A DNA stretch of 11,324 nucleotides from Candidatus Methanoperedens sp. (GCA_023249275.1 JAHFCV010000067.1:1-11324), one strand, 5' to 3'; numbered from the stretch's first letter, positions 1 to 7,518 are shown. Made by a program: numbers and translations. Notes: a model not told the origin generated them from the sequence alone.

Positions 1-1
1 T

Positions 2-217
2 ATTACAGTCAGGGCGACAGCGCTCCTGCGCTTCATCGACCAGCCCTGCCTGCTTGCGCCTGAGCCTCCCAGCATTGTCGCCATGGTAAATGCCGTGGCG
101 CTTGCGCCAGAAAAACCCCTCGCGCCAGTGGAGATGTGCAAGAACTGCGCCACTTCAAGATACATGCCGGCAAAGTGTGATTACTGCGTATCTCCAAGAT
201 TGAACAGCATGCTGTGA
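2..217 (+). CDS. 3' end of an unrecognised protein with C-terminal zinc-ribbon-like motif (partial)
   Basis: This reading frame is open from the left edge and ends at TGA 215-217, leaving 71 codons; the start lies outside the window. Codon third positions are G/C-rich, as in a real gene. The visible tail has an Ala/Pro/Leu-rich stretch (LLAPEPPSIVAMVNAVALAP, fragment residues 17-36). It is followed by two CxxC pairs, C46-K-N-C49 and C59-D-Y-C62, nine residues apart, which is the layout of a zinc ribbon that would bind one metal ion. After the second pair only nine residues remain. I do not recognise the family. An overlapping opposite-strand frame (33-299) has no comparable motif and is taken as a shadow. 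What is seen: open frame and Cys pairs. What is inferred: metal binding. The gene converges with the MscS gene across a 245-base gap. Confidence 0.55.
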   Translation: MTVRATALLRFIDQPCLLAPEPPSIVAMVNAVALAPEKPLAPVEMCKNCATSRYMPAKCDYCVSPRLNSML

Positions 218-313
218 ATGAAGAAAGAGCAGGCTTGTACGAGCTTACATGAGTGAGAGAAGCTGATATCGAGGGGATATCGCGGATTCTAATTGGCATT
301 TACAATATTGCAT

Positions 314-330
314 CCGAATACGTTATTCGG
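314..330. repeat. Perfect 7-bp inverted repeat in the convergent spacer
   Basis: CCGAATA (314-320), loop CGT, TATTCGG (324-330) forms a perfect stem with a three-base loop, with a possible extra U-G pair outside it. It sits about 100 bases after the partial gene and about 130 bases after the end of the MscS gene, both of which point towards it. No T-run follows on either strand, so it is not a classical terminator. It could be an RNA hairpin protecting 3' ends, or chance. The rest of 218-462 holds no gene that I can support. Confidence 0.4.
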
Positions 331-403
331 GACCGAAGAAGAGCGAACATCATCACATGGGTTGAGTCCCCTTTAGTTCATCATTGTTCAGAGCAACTAA
401 TAG

Positions 404-451
404 ACGAAAAATCCTCATGCATGCGCCGGAATGCCCCGTTTTTCGAAAACG
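404..451 (-). terminator. Possible U-run/hairpin terminator of the MscS gene
   Basis: Just past the MscS stop, positions 437-451 form a 6-bp stem with a three-base loop (CGTTTT-TCG-AAAACG on the + strand). About 30 bases further, the - strand transcript would carry a run of five U (complement of 407-411). Archaeal RNA polymerase stops at U-runs, with or without a hairpin, so either element could end the transcript. This is inferred from sequence only. Confidence 0.3.
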
Positions 452-462
452 AGATCCGATAC

Positions 463-1407
463 TCACTTTTCCATCCTCACCTTCGGAAAACCGACTATCT
501 CAAAAGTTGCAGAAGCTATCTTAATGTCTTCTTCCTGATCAAACGCTTCAAGTATCCTCTGGTGCAGCATATTCTTTATAAACCGTCTCTTGCGCGGGTC
601 AACCACGTAGCGGAAGCGCAGGTCTATCCAGTTGTCCGTCATTCTCAGGTAAGCCTTCTCTTCCACATCGCTTGCTTCTATGAAATACTTCCCACCCAAT
701 TTAACAAGCTCATCCTTTGCAGACGCCTCAAAAGGATTTGCTGTTTCGTGGACGATTTTAGTTGCGATCTCCATGGCTTTTTTCCAGTTGCTGTCGTAGG
801 TGAGCATGAGATATATCTCGTCCCAGATGAAGGAGAAGTCCTTTGTATAATTTTTCACTGTTTTGTTTAATATGAAGCCGTTGGGAATCTGGATAAATCT
901 TCCGGTATACTGGTCGCCGTCAACCCATTCCTGTATCTCCATCAATGTCGTGTAAAAGATGTTGATGTCCAGGACGTCTCCCGCTTCTTTTTCCACCTGT
1001 ATCCTGTCTCCGGGTTTGAATTCGCCCGTGAAAGCTATTATTATCGCTCCTGCTATGTTTTTCAACACGTCCTGAAGCGCGATGGCAACACCTGCGCTGA
1101 GAATACCATACGCCATGACCAGCGTTGTCGTTTGCTCGATCCAGACCGCAAGCAGGGCGCCAAGCGATATGAAAGATATCAGGATGGAGATGAGTTTTTT
1201 TAATGTGTAACTTTCCTTCGCATCGGATACCTGTTTTTTTATGAAATTATCTGAAATGATATTCACGATATATGCCGCCAGCAGTATTACGAGGGAATAC
1301 AGCACATGGACAAGCGTCGGGTTGTAATTTATGAAAAAATTGAAGTAGGCTACGGAACCTGTCAACAGGATCAGAAATCCCCCGATTGCCCACCTTGAGA
1401 CACTCAT
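463..1407 (-). CDS. MscS-family mechanosensitive ion channel
   Basis: This 314-residue membrane protein should open a pore when membrane tension rises and release solutes during osmotic downshock. Hydrophobic segments lie at about residues 8-25, 34-52 and 70-90. They are followed by the family's pore-lining TM3 (about 95-128), a Gly/Ala-rich helix with GILSAGVAIALQDVLKN. The hallmark FKPGDRI (130-136) begins the cytoplasmic beta domain, and IPNGFILN (174-181) is the other conserved MscS signature. The rest forms the mixed alpha/beta cytoplasmic cage. Length is normal for small MscS proteins (E. coli MscS has 286 residues). It starts at ATG 1407; a TTAATAT element about 27 nt upstream implies a leaderless or nearly leaderless message. 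It is transcribed alone and diverges from the DUF234 gene. The cytoplasmic end carries no extra regulatory domain. The family call is firm; the gating stimulus is assumed from the family. Confidence 0.93.
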   Translation of the reverse strand: MSVSRWAIGGFLILLTGSVAYFNFFINYNPTLVHVLYSLVILLAAYIVNIISDNFIKKQVSDAKESYTLKKLISILISFISLGALLAVWIEQTTTLVMAYGILSAGVAIALQDVLKNIAGAIIIAFTGEFKPGDRIQVEKEAGDVLDINIFYTTLMEIQEWVDGDQYTGRFIQIPNGFILNKTVKNYTKDFSFIWDEIYLMLTYDSNWKKAMEIATKIVHETANPFEASAKDELVKLGGKYFIEASDVEEKAYLRMTDNWIDLRFRYVVDPRKRRFIKNMLHQRILEAFDQEEDIKIASATFEIVGFPKVRMEK

Positions 1408-1424
1408 AGGTTTATATTGGATGA

Positions 1425-1448
1425 TATGGGATATTAATTTTTCCCATA
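1425..1448. promoter_or_regulatory. Inverted repeat and TATA element of the MscS promoter
   Basis: TATGGGA (1425-1431) and TCCCATA (1442-1448) are perfect inverted 7-mers with ten A/T-rich bases between them. The spacer holds the only good - strand TATA candidate (AAATTAATAT, complement of 1431-1440), about 27 nt ahead of the MscS ATG. A dimeric regulator bound here would cover that TATA box. The symmetry is seen; the operator role is inferred. Confidence 0.35.
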
Positions 1449-1455
1449 CCGATAA

Positions 1456-1464
1456 TTATAAATA
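1456..1464 (+). promoter_or_regulatory. TATA box for the DUF234 ATPase gene
   Basis: TTATAAATA, preceded by purine/pyrimidine bases compatible with a BRE, lies 20-27 nt ahead of the two candidate start codons (ATG 1483 and ATG 1489). No Shine-Dalgarno sequence is visible. This fits a leaderless transcript, which is common in archaea. Confidence 0.5.
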
Positions 1465-1482
1465 ATTCGGATATAGACTATA

Positions 1483-2901
1483 ATGATTATGCTTCGAAAG
1501 TTTATTGATCGTGATGAAGAGAGCGCTTATTTGAACCGGGAATATCTATCTGAGAATTTTTCTTTTTCGGTGATATATGGCCGACGCCGTGTCGGGAAAA
1601 CAGAACTGATAAGCAATTTCCTGAAGGATAAGCCGAATATCTACTTTCTTGCTGACAAACGAGGGACTAAACCGAATCTATACAGGCTCAGGAAAACGGC
1701 TGCAAACTTTTTCAATGATTACGAACCATCTCTTGAAACCTTTGACGAGGTGTTCGGATATATAAAAACAAAATGGAGCGGCAAACAAAAACTGGTAATA
1801 GTTATTGATGAGTTCTCATATCTTGCCCAGATAGACGATTCCATACCTTCTGTTTTCCAGTTGATAGTTGATGAGATATTAAAAACAGGCATATTTCACC
1901 TTATTCTGTGCGGTTCATCGGTATCAATGATGGAAAAAAGCGCTCTTGCTTATTCAAGTCCACTATACGGAAGAAGGACGGGGCAGATGAGAGTAAAACC
2001 CGTGCTGTTCAGGCATATGAGAGAATTTTTCCCGAAACAGTCTCCTGATGAAATAGTGAATATATACGGAGCAGCCGGAGGCATACCTTTTTACCTGTTA
2101 TTCTTTGACCAAAACGTTTCATTTTACGAGAATTTGAAGAATGTATTTTTTGCAAAGGAAGCGGTACTATATGAAGAAGGCGAATTTTTACTTCGGGAAG
2201 AATTGAAAGAGCCTGCGACCTATATGAATATCTTGTTTGCCATATCAAAAGGCGCTGCAAGACCCGGGGAAATTGCCTCAAAATCGTATCTGGAAGCAAA
2301 AGATTTACCATATTATCTTGATACAATAATAAAGCTTGGATTTGTGAGAAAAGAACATCCAGTGCTTGAGAAACCTACAACTAAAAAGACTATCTACAGG
2401 ATCGAAGACAATTTTTTGAGGTTCTGGTTCCGTTATACCCTTTCGCACAGGGATGAAATTGAACAGGGAGATAAGAAACCTGCGATAGAGGACTTGAAAA
2501 GCAGCTACAATGCTTATCTTGGAGAGACTTTTGAGCAAATAGGAAAGGAGATGTTAATTTATCTTAATTCAATGGAAAAATTACCATTCCGGTTCCAGAA
2601 GCTTGGCAGGCAGTGGGGCAAGATACCAATGGCCCCTAAAGGAGAAAATGAGTATGAGATCGATCTTGTGGCGATAAATGATGATACGAAAGATATCCTT
2701 TTTTGCGAGTGCAAATGGGAAAATAGTAAAGTCGATATAGACCTTTATCATGACCTTCTGGAAAAAGCCGGTTTTGTGTCGTGGCATCCTGAGAGGAAAG
2801 AGTATTTTGCGTTTATCAGCAGGTCGGGATTTACGGACAGGATGAAGAAAGAAGCTAAAGCGAAGGGGATCATGTTACTCACGCTGGAAGATTATTGCTG
2901 A
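1483..2901 (+). CDS. Archaeal AAA-type ATPase with C-terminal DUF234 (PD-(D/E)XK-like) domain
   Basis: This 472-residue P-loop ATPase belongs to the archaeal ATPase/DUF234 family. The Walker A is GRRRVGKT (33-40) and the Walker B is LVIVIDE (104-110). A sensor-like LCGSS (142-146) follows. A winged-helix-like region covers about 245-295, and FLRFWFRY (311-318) marks the junction typical of the family. The C-terminal domain contains EIDLVAI (392-398) followed by ECK (409-411). This Asp...Glu-x-Lys arrangement is that of a PD-(D/E)XK nuclease fold, as known for DUF234. The biological role of the family is unsettled; mobile-element, defence and DNA-maintenance roles have been considered. The start could be ATG 1483 or ATG 1489; the second gives an N-terminus (MLRKFIDRDEE) closer to the family form. 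The gene is monocistronic and its stop is only 9 bases from the stop of the convergent pilin gene. All visible catalytic positions are intact. Confidence 0.9.
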   Translation: MIMLRKFIDRDEESAYLNREYLSENFSFSVIYGRRRVGKTELISNFLKDKPNIYFLADKRGTKPNLYRLRKTAANFFNDYEPSLETFDEVFGYIKTKWSGKQKLVIVIDEFSYLAQIDDSIPSVFQLIVDEILKTGIFHLILCGSSVSMMEKSALAYSSPLYGRRTGQMRVKPVLFRHMREFFPKQSPDEIVNIYGAAGGIPFYLLFFDQNVSFYENLKNVFFAKEAVLYEEGEFLLREELKEPATYMNILFAISKGAARPGEIASKSYLEAKDLPYYLDTIIKLGFVRKEHPVLEKPTTKKTIYRIEDNFLRFWFRYTLSHRDEIEQGDKKPAIEDLKSSYNAYLGETFEQIGKEMLIYLNSMEKLPFRFQKLGRQWGKIPMAPKGENEYEIDLVAINDDTKDILFCECKWENSKVDIDLYHDLLEKAGFVSWHPERKEYFAFISRSGFTDRMKKEAKAKGIMLLTLEDYC

Positions 2902-2910
2902 ATGCCTGCC

Positions 2911-4206
2911 TCAATCGCTTGCGCGCAGGTAATCATAGTATACCGTTCCTGTTTTATTAATCGACATATTCCCGACCATTTCAGGTTCCTGTATCTTGAT
3001 ATGCACGGCATCAACACCGCCCGGATCCACCCCTGCCGCAGAGGCTTCCGATATTGCAAAGTTCAGTGTTCTCCAGCCTTGCCAGTCAATCAGCACGGGT
3101 GACCATTCGTAATTATTTGCGCCGCTGCTTATTGAAAGTGACGTGTCGTAGCCTGACGAATCTCCGTACACGTCCATTTTAAGGAACGTGTAGCCTGTTA
3201 TATCGAAACTCCGCGCAGGAGCATATTTTTGATAGTCTATGCCCACGGTCAGGTTTTTATCCATGACCATGAGTGAGAAATCATAGTTCATTTGCAGCGA
3301 GCCGTTTGAATGAGAGACATAGGAAAGGTCGGTGTTCTGGTTATAAGTACCGGCTCCGGAAGCGGAGTATGCCTCATCTCCCACCGTTTCAAAGGATTCC
3401 ATAACAAGAGGGGCAGGCGCCGGAGTCACGCTCGCAGGCAGCAGCGAGAGGTTCGAAGGCGCTCCCAGGCTTATCCGCATCACCTTTATTTTTGTGGGAT
3501 ATTTGTAGTTCACCGTGATTATATCGCCCGCTACGGAGTAGTCTGCCCCGGTGGATGCAAGATAGCTGCCCCACAGCAATGGGTAATCCGTGTTAAAAGA
3601 GAGGGTTGCGTTGGAAACTGCGAGGGTATTCAATAAAACCGGATACACATGAAGGTTCAGCGATGCGGTGATACCGGAAGATGAATTATCGCACCCAATG
3701 ATCAGCAAATTCATGTTGTTTTTCGTTATCGGAGGGTCATCAATTTTATAGCTCACCGCGCCAGAGCTGCCGATTATCATCCCGTGCTCAAGCACAAGCG
3801 CAGGCGCCGGGAAATAATTGTACATCTCCTCCACCCTCAGTGTGCATGAGTTCACCCGCTCTGTGATGTTCCCGTTGTAGGTTATAACGAGGTATTTATC
3901 ATGACGCGTTACAACCATTGCCGACGGCTTTGGAGGGTTGATGAGAAACATCCTCGTGGGGTAGTCAAGCGAGGTATGAAGCACCCCGGTTCTTGGCAAA
4001 TCGTAAACGGCTGTATCCTGTATTATGCGCTTCATGTCAAGGAAATCATCAAAGAGGCGGTTGAAATGACCAAATTCCGTTTCCTTGTTCCAGGCAGGCA
4101 CGCTATAGACCTGCAGCATGCCCAGGAATGCCACAAGGATGGTAAAGACGAGTATTGCTCCAATTACCTCCGAAACCCCTTTTTCATCGCTGCATAATAT
4201 TTTCAT
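2911..4206 (-). CDS. Archaeal type IV pilin-like protein with C-terminal carbohydrate-binding-like domain
   Basis: This 431-residue surface protein has a short basic leader ending in EKG (8-10), then VSEVIGAILVF. That is the archaeal class III signal cut by a PibD/EppA-type peptidase, probably between G10 and V11, followed by a hydrophobic helix (about 11-35) that packs the filament core. Residues 36-257 are a beta-rich ectodomain I do not recognise. A Pro/Ala/Thr linker (about 258-267, VTPAPAP) leads to residues 268-431. These resemble the galactose-binding-like jelly-roll of CBM11/CIA30-type modules: an early ESFE, then NGSLQMNYDF (301-310), WSPVLIDWQGWRTL (368-381) and a closing YYDYLRA (423-429). 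At least eight N-x-S/T sequons occur, as on glycosylated archaeal surface proteins. Its ATG overlaps the TadC-like stop (ATGA), so translation is coupled. The protein is several times longer than a typical pilin (100-200 residues). It may be a minor or tip pilin, or an adhesin. The pilin N-terminus is firm; the sugar-binding role is inferred. Confidence 0.85.
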   Translation of the reverse strand: MKILCSDEKGVSEVIGAILVFTILVAFLGMLQVYSVPAWNKETEFGHFNRLFDDFLDMKRIIQDTAVYDLPRTGVLHTSLDYPTRMFLINPPKPSAMVVTRHDKYLVITYNGNITERVNSCTLRVEEMYNYFPAPALVLEHGMIIGSSGAVSYKIDDPPITKNNMNLLIIGCDNSSSGITASLNLHVYPVLLNTLAVSNATLSFNTDYPLLWGSYLASTGADYSVAGDIITVNYKYPTKIKVMRISLGAPSNLSLLPASVTPAPAPLVMESFETVGDEAYSASGAGTYNQNTDLSYVSHSNGSLQMNYDFSLMVMDKNLTVGIDYQKYAPARSFDITGYTFLKMDVYGDSSGYDTSLSISSGANNYEWSPVLIDWQGWRTLNFAISEASAAGVDPGGVDAVHIKIQEPEMVGNMSINKTGTVYYDYLRASD

Positions 4207-5966
4207 CTCAACCCCACGGCTAAGCTGAACGTCATGTAAGCAGCGAGCAGCATTATTATGCTGTGCTTCACCCCGGAAGCAATGCTTCCATCTGTAATTT
4301 CCCCTGCTATCAAACCCGAGAAGAAGCCGTTCAACAGCGCTGCGTGGAGCATCAGTTGCTTTATTTCTCCTGCCCCCAAGCCTTTTCCCATACCGAGTAT
4401 GCTTCCCTGCATAGAAAGCATGGGAAGGAACGACCTTGAAAGAATCACGGCAATGAAAAGAAAACAGAAAAACGCCATGTAGATTATGATCAGATAGACA
4501 GACGTTACCGAGATTCTCGCCTGTTTGAGTTTTCTCTCGCTCTCAGCCTCATCTGCGGCGATATTCATGACCTCAGCTATGTTCCCGGTGGCTTCGCTTG
4601 CCTTCACTATGAGCGACACTATTCTCGTCATCGCAAGTGTGCGAACCCTTTGGCTCATACGCATGAGCGACACGCTGATAGGGTTCCCCCATTGCACCTC
4701 CCGCAAAACTTTTTTAACCTCGGCTGCAAGGGCGCCTGCTTCCGAGATCAGGGTCATCTCGATGGCTTTAACAAGCGTGAGACCTGCATCGCTTGCGTTT
4801 GACAGCTTCCTGAGAAACATAGGCATCTGGCTCTCGATATGATTTGTCCTGTAGCTCTTTGCTTCATAAAAAATCGCAAAAGGAAGCGTGGCTATGATCG
4901 TCCCGAACAGCAGGTGGCGATCAACAGCTTCGGTTTCAAATCCAGCCTGCCAGAGATGGTACATGAAGTAAAGCGCGCCGATAAATAGTCCTATGTAAAG
5001 CGCTTTTTCAGGATGCAGGTAAAAAATCCTGACAGGATTTTTTAACATGTTGAGTCTTTTCTTTTTCTGAAGCTCCTGCCTGAGCTTATCGGCTTTTTCA
5101 GTGTCTGCTGCAATGACAGGGATATCATTGAACGGCCTCTGTTCCTTTTTGTGACTAAAAAGCTCCATTTTGCCTGAGGCTGTTCCCGATAGCCTGCTTA
5201 TGAATACGAGAAATGCGAAAGAAGCGACAGGTATGATCCAGTAAACCACTCCATAAAGCACGCTGGTAAATCCGCCGCTTACCATTCCCATCACGATGCC
5301 GACTACTATCAATAACATGGGACCGGCTACAAGCGCGACCACATATGCCTCAGATATCACGCCGAGCATCTCAAGAAAAAGCTTCTGTTCATTCTCAGCT
5401 TCTGCATGGTACTGCAAGGCTTTCCGCCTGAAGTATTCTGCGATGTCGCCTTTGCTGTTGACAACAGTAACAAGTCCTCTTAGAAACTCCTGCATCTTGC
5501 TTGAGGGCGTTGTTTCGATGAGACTCTGCATTGCTTCAAGACTGCTTTTCCCGAACAGTTTCATATCCCTTACTATGTGTCCGAGCTCCAGAGCAGCTTC
5601 ACCGTAGATGGCTGCATTCTTCCCGAGCGATGTGAGCGATTCATTAAGGTTAAGCCCGCCCCTGCTCATGGCATAAAGATACGTGGCTGCGTGCTGGATG
5701 GTGAGGTCGATGTGTTTTTTCCTGGTCGAGGCGATGAAGTAGGGGTAATACATCTGCGCCTGTCCTGCAAGAACATAGGCAAAAACTGCAAAAACGAGGG
5801 GGATAAATACGTAAGCAATAATTTCTCTGCCCCCGATGAACAGGTAAATTACGGCAAATCCAAGCAGCAGCCCCGCAAAGGATGAGACTAAAGACAGCGT
5901 TTTTGCTCTTGCAAAGTAACTTCGCGGTGTTGCTTGTATGCCGGCTTTCTGCAGAACAATATCAAT
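4203..5966 (-). CDS. TadC/FlaJ-like type II/IV secretion platform protein (probable ATT start)
   Basis: This integral membrane platform couples the cytoplasmic ATPase to pilin insertion in archaeal pilus systems. With the start proposed here it has 587 residues. There are two N-terminal hydrophobic segments (about 25-45 and 49-68). The first T2SSF-like four-helix domain covers about 89-200 and is followed by membrane helices (about 205-255). A charged loop and two further helices come next. The second T2SSF domain (about 381-480) is followed by C-terminal helices. The repeated pattern SRGGLNLNESL (near 101) and SDAGLTLVKAIE (near 392) marks the two domains. The first in-frame ATG is only at 5753, but the 71 codons before it read as a normal N-terminus (VLQKAGIQATPRSYFARAK). 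No ATG, GTG or TTG occurs in frame between the upstream stop at 6018-6020 and 5753. ATT 5966-5964 has GAGGT (5978-5974) seven bases ahead and follows the ATPase stop by 5 bp. A sequencing error is the alternative explanation for the missing start. Confidence 0.88.
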   Translation of the reverse strand: MDIVLQKAGIQATPRSYFARAKTLSLVSSFAGLLLGFAVIYLFIGGREIIAYVFIPLVFAVFAYVLAGQAQMYYPYFIASTRKKHIDLTIQHAATYLYAMSRGGLNLNESLTSLGKNAAIYGEAALELGHIVRDMKLFGKSSLEAMQSLIETTPSSKMQEFLRGLVTVVNSKGDIAEYFRRKALQYHAEAENEQKLFLEMLGVISEAYVVALVAGPMLLIVVGIVMGMVSGGFTSVLYGVVYWIIPVASFAFLVFISRLSGTASGKMELFSHKKEQRPFNDIPVIAADTEKADKLRQELQKKKRLNMLKNPVRIFYLHPEKALYIGLFIGALYFMYHLWQAGFETEAVDRHLLFGTIIATLPFAIFYEAKSYRTNHIESQMPMFLRKLSNASDAGLTLVKAIEMTLISEAGALAAEVKKVLREVQWGNPISVSLMRMSQRVRTLAMTRIVSLIVKASEATGNIAEVMNIAADEAESERKLKQARISVTSVYLIIIYMAFFCFLFIAVILSRSFLPMLSMQGSILGMGKGLGAGEIKQLMLHAALLNGFFSGLIAGEITDGSIASGVKHSIIMLLAAYMTFSLAVGLR

Positions 5967-5971
5967 ATCTT

Positions 5972-7453
5972 TTACCTCTTTGATTGCCCTTCCCCCGTAA
6001 TCTTCCCGAGCACAGCCTCAGGATTTGTAAAATACCCCTGTATAAGCGAGAACACGTCGATATATTCCTTTATGTTATGCTCCGCCATGTATTCGAGAAT
6101 CATGCGCCTCCTGTCAAGCTCCTCGCGCAGCTTCTCCTTGCTCCAACCCCTCTGCTCCATAATCCTTTTCAGGATTACCGACTCGCTCGTTTTATCGAAC
6201 CTGTCCTTAACAGGGTCCCATCTGAAAACGTCTACCACCTTCAAAGTTTTCGTTTTCGGGTCGATTTCCTGCACCTCTGATATTACCCTGCTGCGGCGCA
6301 CGCGCTTGCCCTCGCCTGTGTACGTAAGTACCATAATGCACACGATGTCGAGCGCCTGGAACATCATCAGGGGTATGTTCATGGGCTCGTTCTGAAGCCT
6401 GCTCACCACCTCCTCAACATCAGTGGCGTGCATTGTTGCATAGGTGGTATGACCTGTTGACATCGCCTGGAACAGCGTCTGAGCCTCTTTGCCGCGTATC
6501 TCGCCGACAAGTATATACTCCGGTCTCTGGCGCATCGCCTGCCTGAGGAGTCTGTACATATCGATTTCGCCCTCCCTGCTCAGTTCGGGTATCCTTGTGA
6601 GGTTGGGGAGCCAGTTCTCATGGGGAAGGCGAAGCTCGCGGGTATCTTCTATGCTCACAATCTTGGCTGAGGGAGGGATGAACAGCGAGACCGCGTTGAG
6701 GGCAGCGGTTTTTCCCGATGCGGTGCCGCCTGCGAATATCAGGTTCTTGCGGTTCTCCATGCACAGCCAGAGGTATGCAAGCATCTCCCTGGAGAAGGTG
6801 TTTGTCTCTATCAGATCAACTGGTGTGAAGGGCGTCTCCCTGAATTTCCGGATGGTGAAGGAGCTGCCTTTCGTTGAGATATCGCTCATGTACGAAGCCT
6901 GGAGCCTTGAGCCGTCGGGGAGCCTTGAATTGATAAGAGGCGCGGCTCTTGATAATGTCTTCCCGCTCCTCTCTGCGAGCACAAGAACAAGGGTGTCAAG
7001 CTCCTCTTCGTCCAGGGACACGTTGCTCTTGATGTTCTGCTGGTATTTCCTGTGGTACACGTAGACGGGTATGCCGTAGCCGTTGCAGGAAATGTCCTCT
7101 ACGTTGGGGTCTCTCATGATGGAGTTTACTTTCCCGTACCCCACTATGTTCCTCTGGATGTAGTAGATGATTTTCGCAAGGGAGCTATCTTCAACAGGAA
7201 CTTCGTAGTTTTTGATGAGTTCGGCAATCTTCCCGCTCAAAAAGTCGGGCTTGTCTTTTTCCTCAGGTACATCATAGAGCGAGAGCAGGTGCGTCATATC
7301 TTCATAGACCTGCTCAAGCAGCGCTCTCTCGAATTCGGTCAGGGCTTCTTCTACGACATTGTAGGAGTAAGACCCCTGCCCGTCATCGTAAGTGATGGAG
7401 ATGTATGCATGTGGCTCCTGCACAGCGTATCTTTCGATTTCTTTTATCCCCAT
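5972..7453 (-). CDS. Type II/IV secretion system ATPase (archaeal GspE/TadA-type)
   Basis: This 493-residue cytoplasmic hexameric motor hydrolyses ATP to drive pilus or filament assembly. The N-terminal domain (about 1-220) includes the family's NVEDISCNGYGIPVYVYHR (117-135) and RLPDGSRLQ (177-185). The C-terminal motor domain contains the Walker A GGTASGKT (242-249), the Asp box SIEDTREL (267-274), the Walker B LVGEIRG (315-321) and the His box TGHTTYATMHA (333-343). All four diagnostic boxes are intact. The C-terminal tail (about 430-493) is helical and charged. ATG 7453 is preceded by AGAGGA (complement of 7460-7465), six bases away, and by a TATA box at 7491-7498. It is the first gene of a three-gene operon with the TadC-like platform and the pilin. 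No prepilin peptidase gene is in the window, so that enzyme must be encoded elsewhere. Alternative assignments within the superfamily (archaellum FlaI, AAP-type pili) cannot be excluded, but no other archaellum genes are present. Confidence 0.94.
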   Translation of the reverse strand: MGIKEIERYAVQEPHAYISITYDDGQGSYSYNVVEEALTEFERALLEQVYEDMTHLLSLYDVPEEKDKPDFLSGKIAELIKNYEVPVEDSSLAKIIYYIQRNIVGYGKVNSIMRDPNVEDISCNGYGIPVYVYHRKYQQNIKSNVSLDEEELDTLVLVLAERSGKTLSRAAPLINSRLPDGSRLQASYMSDISTKGSSFTIRKFRETPFTPVDLIETNTFSREMLAYLWLCMENRKNLIFAGGTASGKTAALNAVSLFIPPSAKIVSIEDTRELRLPHENWLPNLTRIPELSREGEIDMYRLLRQAMRQRPEYILVGEIRGKEAQTLFQAMSTGHTTYATMHATDVEEVVSRLQNEPMNIPLMMFQALDIVCIMVLTYTGEGKRVRRSRVISEVQEIDPKTKTLKVVDVFRWDPVKDRFDKTSESVILKRIMEQRGWSKEKLREELDRRRMILEYMAEHNIKEYIDVFSLIQGYFTNPEAVLGKITGEGQSKR

Positions 7454-7454
7454 G

Positions 7455-7517
7455 ATAGTTCCTCTGAATAGAGTAATATTATTTTTGAGTTATATAATAG
7501 TTGCTGTGAGGAACTAT
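7455..7517. repeat. 10-bp inverted repeat around the pilus operon promoter
   Basis: ATAGTTCCTC (7455-7464) and GAGGAACTAT (7508-7517) are perfect inverted copies 43 bases apart. One copy contains the Shine-Dalgarno of the ATPase gene; the other lies just upstream of the TATA box. They could be paired operator half-sites or a stem in an upstream transcript. The repeat is seen; the role is inferred. Confidence 0.45.
7491..7498 (-). promoter_or_regulatory. TATA box of the pilus operon
   Basis: ATTATATA on the - strand (complement of 7491-7498) places the transcript start near 7467. That leaves a leader of about 14 nt carrying the Shine-Dalgarno AGAGGA just before ATG 7453. It is the only good TATA candidate upstream of the operon. 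Confidence 0.5.
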
Positions 7518-7518
7518 G

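Noticed and set aside
265..281. Two GATATC palindromes close together
   Set aside because: Six-base palindromes of this kind are common by chance and nothing else marks the site.
253..870. 205-codon + strand open frame
   Set aside because: Most of it is antisense to the MscS gene, whose family motifs are clear; the frame itself has no recognisable motif.
3310..4197. Several + strand frames opposite the pilin gene
   Set aside because: They are Arg/His/Cys-rich with no family features, as expected for the antisense of a real gene.
6489..7471. Long + strand frames (191 and 139 codons) opposite the secretion ATPase
   Set aside because: The - strand carries all four ATPase signature boxes; the + strand frames are shadows.
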